DNA from: CAXTTV01 sp964247295
Lineage (GTDB): Bacteria; Chloroflexota; Ktedonobacteria; Ktedonobacterales; Ktedonobacteraceae
Reading direction: 5' to 3'
DNA: 7,292 bases
NCBI GenBank assembly: GCA_964247295.1
Contig: CAXTTV010000227.1
Coordinates: forward strand, 1 to 7,292
A program made the translations under genes and the position numbers. Positions 4,844 to 7,292 of the stretch are shown in pieces; positions within the stretch are counted from its first letter, which is position 1, and every line of letters starts with the position of its first letter. A model generated the notes under the pieces. The model saw only the letters and a program-made list of their open reading frames with translations. It did not search any database and was not told the DNA's origin.

Positions 4844-5820
4844 AATACTTTGTAACCGGAGCCACCGGCTTCGTGGGTGGCAATGTAGTGCGTCAACTTG
4901 TCGGGGGAGGGCATGAGGTTATCGCGGTCGTGCGCAATCCCGCGAAGGCTCAAGAGCTTGGCAAGCTGGGTATCACCCTTCATCAAGGGGATGTCACTGA
5001 TAAAGAGAGCATGCGTGCACCGATGCAAGGAGTAGACGGTGTATTTCATATCGCCGGCTGGTACAAAGTTGGCGTTAAAGATAAAAGCGAAGGCGAAAAG
5101 ATTAATATTCAGGGGACGCGCAACGTTCTAGAGCTAATGCGTGATTTGGGGATTGCTAAGGGCGTTTATACCAGCACCCTGGCCGTCAACTCGGATACTC
5201 ATGGCAAGCTCGTTGACGAAAGCTATCATTATAGTGGTCCCTTCTTGAGCGAGTATGATCGTACCAAATGGGTTGCTCACTACGAGGTAGCCGATCCCAT
5301 GATCAAAGCTGGTCTGCCGCTGGTCATTGTCCAGCCGGGCCTGATTTATGGGCCGGGCGATACCAGCAGTGCGCGCACCACATTTATCCAGTACCTGCAA
5401 CGAAAGTTGCCAGTGATTCCCGCGAAAACCGCCTATTCCTGGGCGCACATCGCAGACATTGCGCGGGGCCACATTCTCGCGATGGAGAAAGGGAAAGCTG
5501 GCGAGGACTATATTATCGCCGGTCCCACCCATACGTTTGTAGACGCCATGAAGATTGCCAGTGACATTACCGGAATTCCCATGCCCAAAGTTGTCTCCCC
5601 TGATCTCTTAAAAGGGGCCTCGGCTGTTATGGGAGTGGTTGAGAAGGGGATCTCGGTCCCTGAATCCTATAGTTCCGAGTATCTGCGAGTCAGCGCTGGC
5701 GTCACCTATATTGGAAGCAACGCCAAAGCCGTACGTGAGCTGGATTATCATCCGCGTTCCCTGGAAGAAGGGTTGGCCGAGACGCTGCATCATGAGATGA
5801 AATTGTTGGGGATGAAGTAA
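4840..5820 (+). CDS. Extended SDR NAD(P)-dependent epimerase/reductase
   Basis: This is a cytoplasmic short-chain dehydrogenase of the extended type, 326 residues. The N-terminal Rossmann fold shows MKYFVTGATGFVGGNVVRQL with the TGxxGxxG nucleotide motif at 6-13; DVTD (51-54) follows the next strand. The catalytic set is T111-S112-T113, Y139 and K143 (SEYDRTKW). VQPGLIYGPGD (164-174) is the post-catalytic motif of sugar epimerases and dihydroflavonol-4-reductase-like enzymes. The C-terminal substrate region (about 180-326) cannot be assigned. It resembles the dihydroflavonol-reductase/HpnA-like group, whose members reduce ketones or modify sugar nucleotides; the actual substrate is unknown. 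The start overlaps the tetR stop (ATGA), with AGGAG (4824-4828) 11 nt upstream. The following gene starts 1 bp after the stop, so the three are cotranscribed. Confidence 0.92.
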   Translation: MKYFVTGATGFVGGNVVRQLVGGGHEVIAVVRNPAKAQELGKLGITLHQGDVTDKESMRAPMQGVDGVFHIAGWYKVGVKDKSEGEKINIQGTRNVLELMRDLGIAKGVYTSTLAVNSDTHGKLVDESYHYSGPFLSEYDRTKWVAHYEVADPMIKAGLPLVIVQPGLIYGPGDTSSARTTFIQYLQRKLPVIPAKTAYSWAHIADIARGHILAMEKGKAGEDYIIAGPTHTFVDAMKIASDITGIPMPKVVSPDLLKGASAVMGVVEKGISVPESYSSEYLRVSAGVTYIGSNAKAVRELDYHPRSLEEGLAETLHHEMKLLGMK

Positions 5821-5821
5821 T

Positions 5822-6877
5822 ATGGCTTCTACATTTCTTATGTATGGCGCAACCGGTTATACCGGTGAACTGATTGTGCGCGCCGCTGTCAAGCAGGGTC
5901 TCCGTCCGATTCTGGCCGGTCGTACAGAGCTTCCTCTTCGCAAATTAGCAGGTGAACTTGGCCTGGATTACCGGGTCTTTGGTCTGGATAAGATCGCCGA
6001 TGTAAAGGAAGGATTGGCGGATGTACAGGCCGTCCTTAACAGTGCCGGGCCATTTACCTTCACAGCCCGCAGGCTGGCAGAAGGGTGCATTGCAACGGGT
6101 GCGCACTATCTGGATCTCGCGGGCGAGGTGCCCGAGTTCCAAGATATGGCTGCGAGAGATGCAGAGGCCAGAGCCGCCAATGTTATGCTCCTGCCTGGTG
6201 TCGGCTTCGGCGTTGTGCCATCGGATTGTCTGGCTCTGCACCTGAAGCAACGCCTACCATCGGCGGATACGCTCTCACTGGCCTTTCACGCCATGGGTGG
6301 AGTCTCCGCTGGAACGCTTGTCAACCTGATGAAGGACCTGCCACACAAAGGGGTAGTGCGTCAAGATGGGAACCTGATCCCCGCACGGGCCGGATCTGAA
6401 ACACGCACCATCACCTTCGAACAGGGAACATTCAAAGCCGCCACCAATCCCTGGCGGGGAGATCTCTTTACCGCCTACTATAGCACCGGGATTCCCACCA
6501 TCAAGACCTACACCGTCTTTCCAGGCGCATTGCGTGGACTGATGGCCGTTAGTGGGCCGTTGGGAGGAGTTCTGGGTTCAGCCCCTGTTCAGGACCTGCT
6601 AAAGCGGCAGGCGCAGAGGCAGCCGGCTGGACCATCTGAACAAGAGAGGGCGCAGGGACGGACTCTGCTGTGGGGAGAAGTCACAGACCACAGCGGCCAG
6701 AAGGCCATCTCACGGCTGATCGGTCCCGAAGCCTATGACTTTACCGTCATTACCGCCCTGGCCGTTGTGGATCAGGTCCTCAAAGGAAACATCCAGACGG
6801 GATTTCATACCCCGGCCCAGGTTTATGGGGCCAATTTTGTCACCGGAATGCCCGGCGTCACCTTAAGCGACGAATAG
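5822..6877 (+). CDS. Saccharopine-dehydrogenase-like NAD(P)-binding oxidoreductase
   Basis: This 351-residue protein has an N-terminal Rossmann fold of the Sacchrp_dh_NADP family, which also includes the trans-acting enoyl reductases of lipid and polyketide pathways. Visible motifs: MYGATGYTGELIVRAA (7-22) for dinucleotide binding; LAGR (31-34), whose Arg suggests NADP preference; NSAGPF (73-78); HYLDLAGE (95-102); and LLPGVGFGVVPSD (123-135). The C-terminal part ends with TGFHTPAQVYG (326-336), also seen in family relatives. It is unlikely to be lysine-pathway saccharopine dehydrogenase, given its short length and operon setting. Translation starts 1 bp after the SDR stop, with GGGGA (5808-5812) 9 nt upstream, inside the previous gene. 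Its placement between an SDR and an ABM monooxygenase suggests work on the same small molecule, possibly a double-bond or carbonyl reduction; this is inference. Confidence 0.88.
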   Translation: MASTFLMYGATGYTGELIVRAAVKQGLRPILAGRTELPLRKLAGELGLDYRVFGLDKIADVKEGLADVQAVLNSAGPFTFTARRLAEGCIATGAHYLDLAGEVPEFQDMAARDAEARAANVMLLPGVGFGVVPSDCLALHLKQRLPSADTLSLAFHAMGGVSAGTLVNLMKDLPHKGVVRQDGNLIPARAGSETRTITFEQGTFKAATNPWRGDLFTAYYSTGIPTIKTYTVFPGALRGLMAVSGPLGGVLGSAPVQDLLKRQAQRQPAGPSEQERAQGRTLLWGEVTDHSGQKAISRLIGPEAYDFTVITALAVVDQVLKGNIQTGFHTPAQVYGANFVTGMPGVTLSDE

Positions 6878-6901
6878 TGAAAACACAAGAAAGAGAAAAA
6901 A

Positions 6902-7201
6902 ATGATTGTAATCGCAGGAACCGCTACCGTCAAACCCGAGAAATGGGAAGAGGCTGCTCAGCGGGCTCAGAAAATGTCTCAGGCCACCGAGGCTGAACAG
7001 GGATGTATCAGCTATCGCTTTTATGTCCGGCCCGAGGATCGCAACACCTTCTTCATCTTTGAAGAGTGGGAGAACCAGGAAGCTCTGATGCGCCACTTCC
7101 AGGCCCGCCACTTTCAGGAATTTGGAGCGTATCTCTCCTCAGTAGTCACCACACCTCCCAACATCAAGCGGTACGTCGTCTCCGAGTCCGCCCCATTGTA
7201 A
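6902..7201 (+). CDS. ABM-domain small monooxygenase (quinol monooxygenase YgiN-like)
   Basis: This 99-residue protein has the full antibiotic-biosynthesis-monooxygenase fold, a dimeric ferredoxin-like barrel. The pattern is typical: MIVIAGTATVKPEKWEEAAQ (strand and helix), GCISYRFYVRPEDRNTFFIF (34-53), then EEWENQEALMRHFQARHFQE (54-73) with His65 and His70. Relatives oxidise quinols or polyketide intermediates without cofactor, or isomerise signalling molecules (LsrG); some bind haem. Specificity cannot be told from this sequence. It is the fourth gene of the tetR unit, 24 bp after the preceding stop, with only a purine-rich AAGAAAGAG as ribosome site. It is probably cotranscribed. No clear terminator follows before the window ends, so further genes may belong to the unit. 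Confidence 0.9.
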   Translation: MIVIAGTATVKPEKWEEAAQRAQKMSQATEAEQGCISYRFYVRPEDRNTFFIFEEWENQEALMRHFQARHFQEFGAYLSSVVTTPPNIKRYVVSESAPL

Positions 7202-7208
7202 ACGGTAA

Positions 7209-7221
7209 AACGACCGTCGTT
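7209..7221. repeat. Small palindrome after the operon, AACGAC-C-GTCGTT
   Basis: A perfect 13-bp dyad around one base lies 7 bp after the monooxygenase stop. ACGGT/ACCGT (7202-7217) can also form a 5-bp hairpin. Neither is followed by a T-run, so intrinsic termination is not supported; a protein site or chance is equally likely. The rest of 7222-7292 shows nothing I can name. Confidence 0.25.
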
Positions 7222-7292
7222 ATCAATGTATTACAAGCATGAGTCATCCCGAATTTTGATACCGTTGGCGAACCCTTCAAACTAGCTCGCTA

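Noticed and set aside
5134..5532. Long minus-strand open frame within the SDR gene
   Set aside because: It is a shadow of a clear plus-strand SDR with intact motifs; its own translation shows no family features.
7201..7267. AACGGTA/TACCGTT inverted repeat and 5-bp hairpin as operon terminator
   Set aside because: Short arms, distant spacing and no T-tract; not distinguishable from chance.

Overview
This is a bacterial chromosomal window of moderate GC. It holds eight protein genes, the first cut by the left edge, and no RNA genes, insertion sequences, CRISPR arrays or phage genes. My best guess at the source is a Chloroflexota/Ktedonobacteria-like soil bacterium. That rests on memory of similar membrane-anchored C39-like peptidases in that group, plus the STAS, MerR/GyrI-like and TetR regulator mix. 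It is a weak inference; Firmicutes or other Terrabacteria are possible. Strong AGGAGG-type Shine-Dalgarno (SD) sites and TTG starts fit any of these.

Layout. (i) 1-1405: a divergent pair made of an Lrp/AsnC regulator (minus, C-terminus missing) and a ten-helix EamA/YedA-like exporter (plus). The 98-bp gap between them carries a repeated TTGAATTTC motif that may be the regulator's site. (ii) 1436-3108: a STAS-domain protein (minus) and a secreted-side, membrane-anchored C39-like cysteine peptidase (plus) diverge from an AT-rich region that holds a good promoter and a structured leader. (iii) 3115-3924: a MerR regulator with a GyrI-like ligand-binding domain (minus). Its own promoter has the 19-bp spacer typical of MerR-controlled promoters. 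(iv) 4083-7201: a tight four-gene plus-strand unit: TetR repressor, extended SDR NAD(P)-dependent epimerase/reductase, saccharopine-dehydrogenase-like NADP-binding protein, and a small ABM-fold monooxygenase. It is driven by a perfect TTGACA-N17-TATAAT promoter lying inside a 42-bp two-site palindromic operator.

How they fit. The last block looks like a self-repressed, ligand-inducible redox operon: the repressor is the first gene, is translationally coupled to the first enzyme (ATGA overlap), and its likely operator covers the promoter. The two NAD(P)-dependent enzymes and the monooxygenase suggest modification of a small hydrophobic or quinone-like compound, but the substrate cannot be read from the sequence. 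The divergent MerR/GyrI-like gene may sense a related compound. The most noteworthy signals are the compound TetR operator, the MerR-type promoter, and a STAS protein whose DSxG motif has Met where antagonists usually carry Ser/Thr. I see no clearly unprecedented system.
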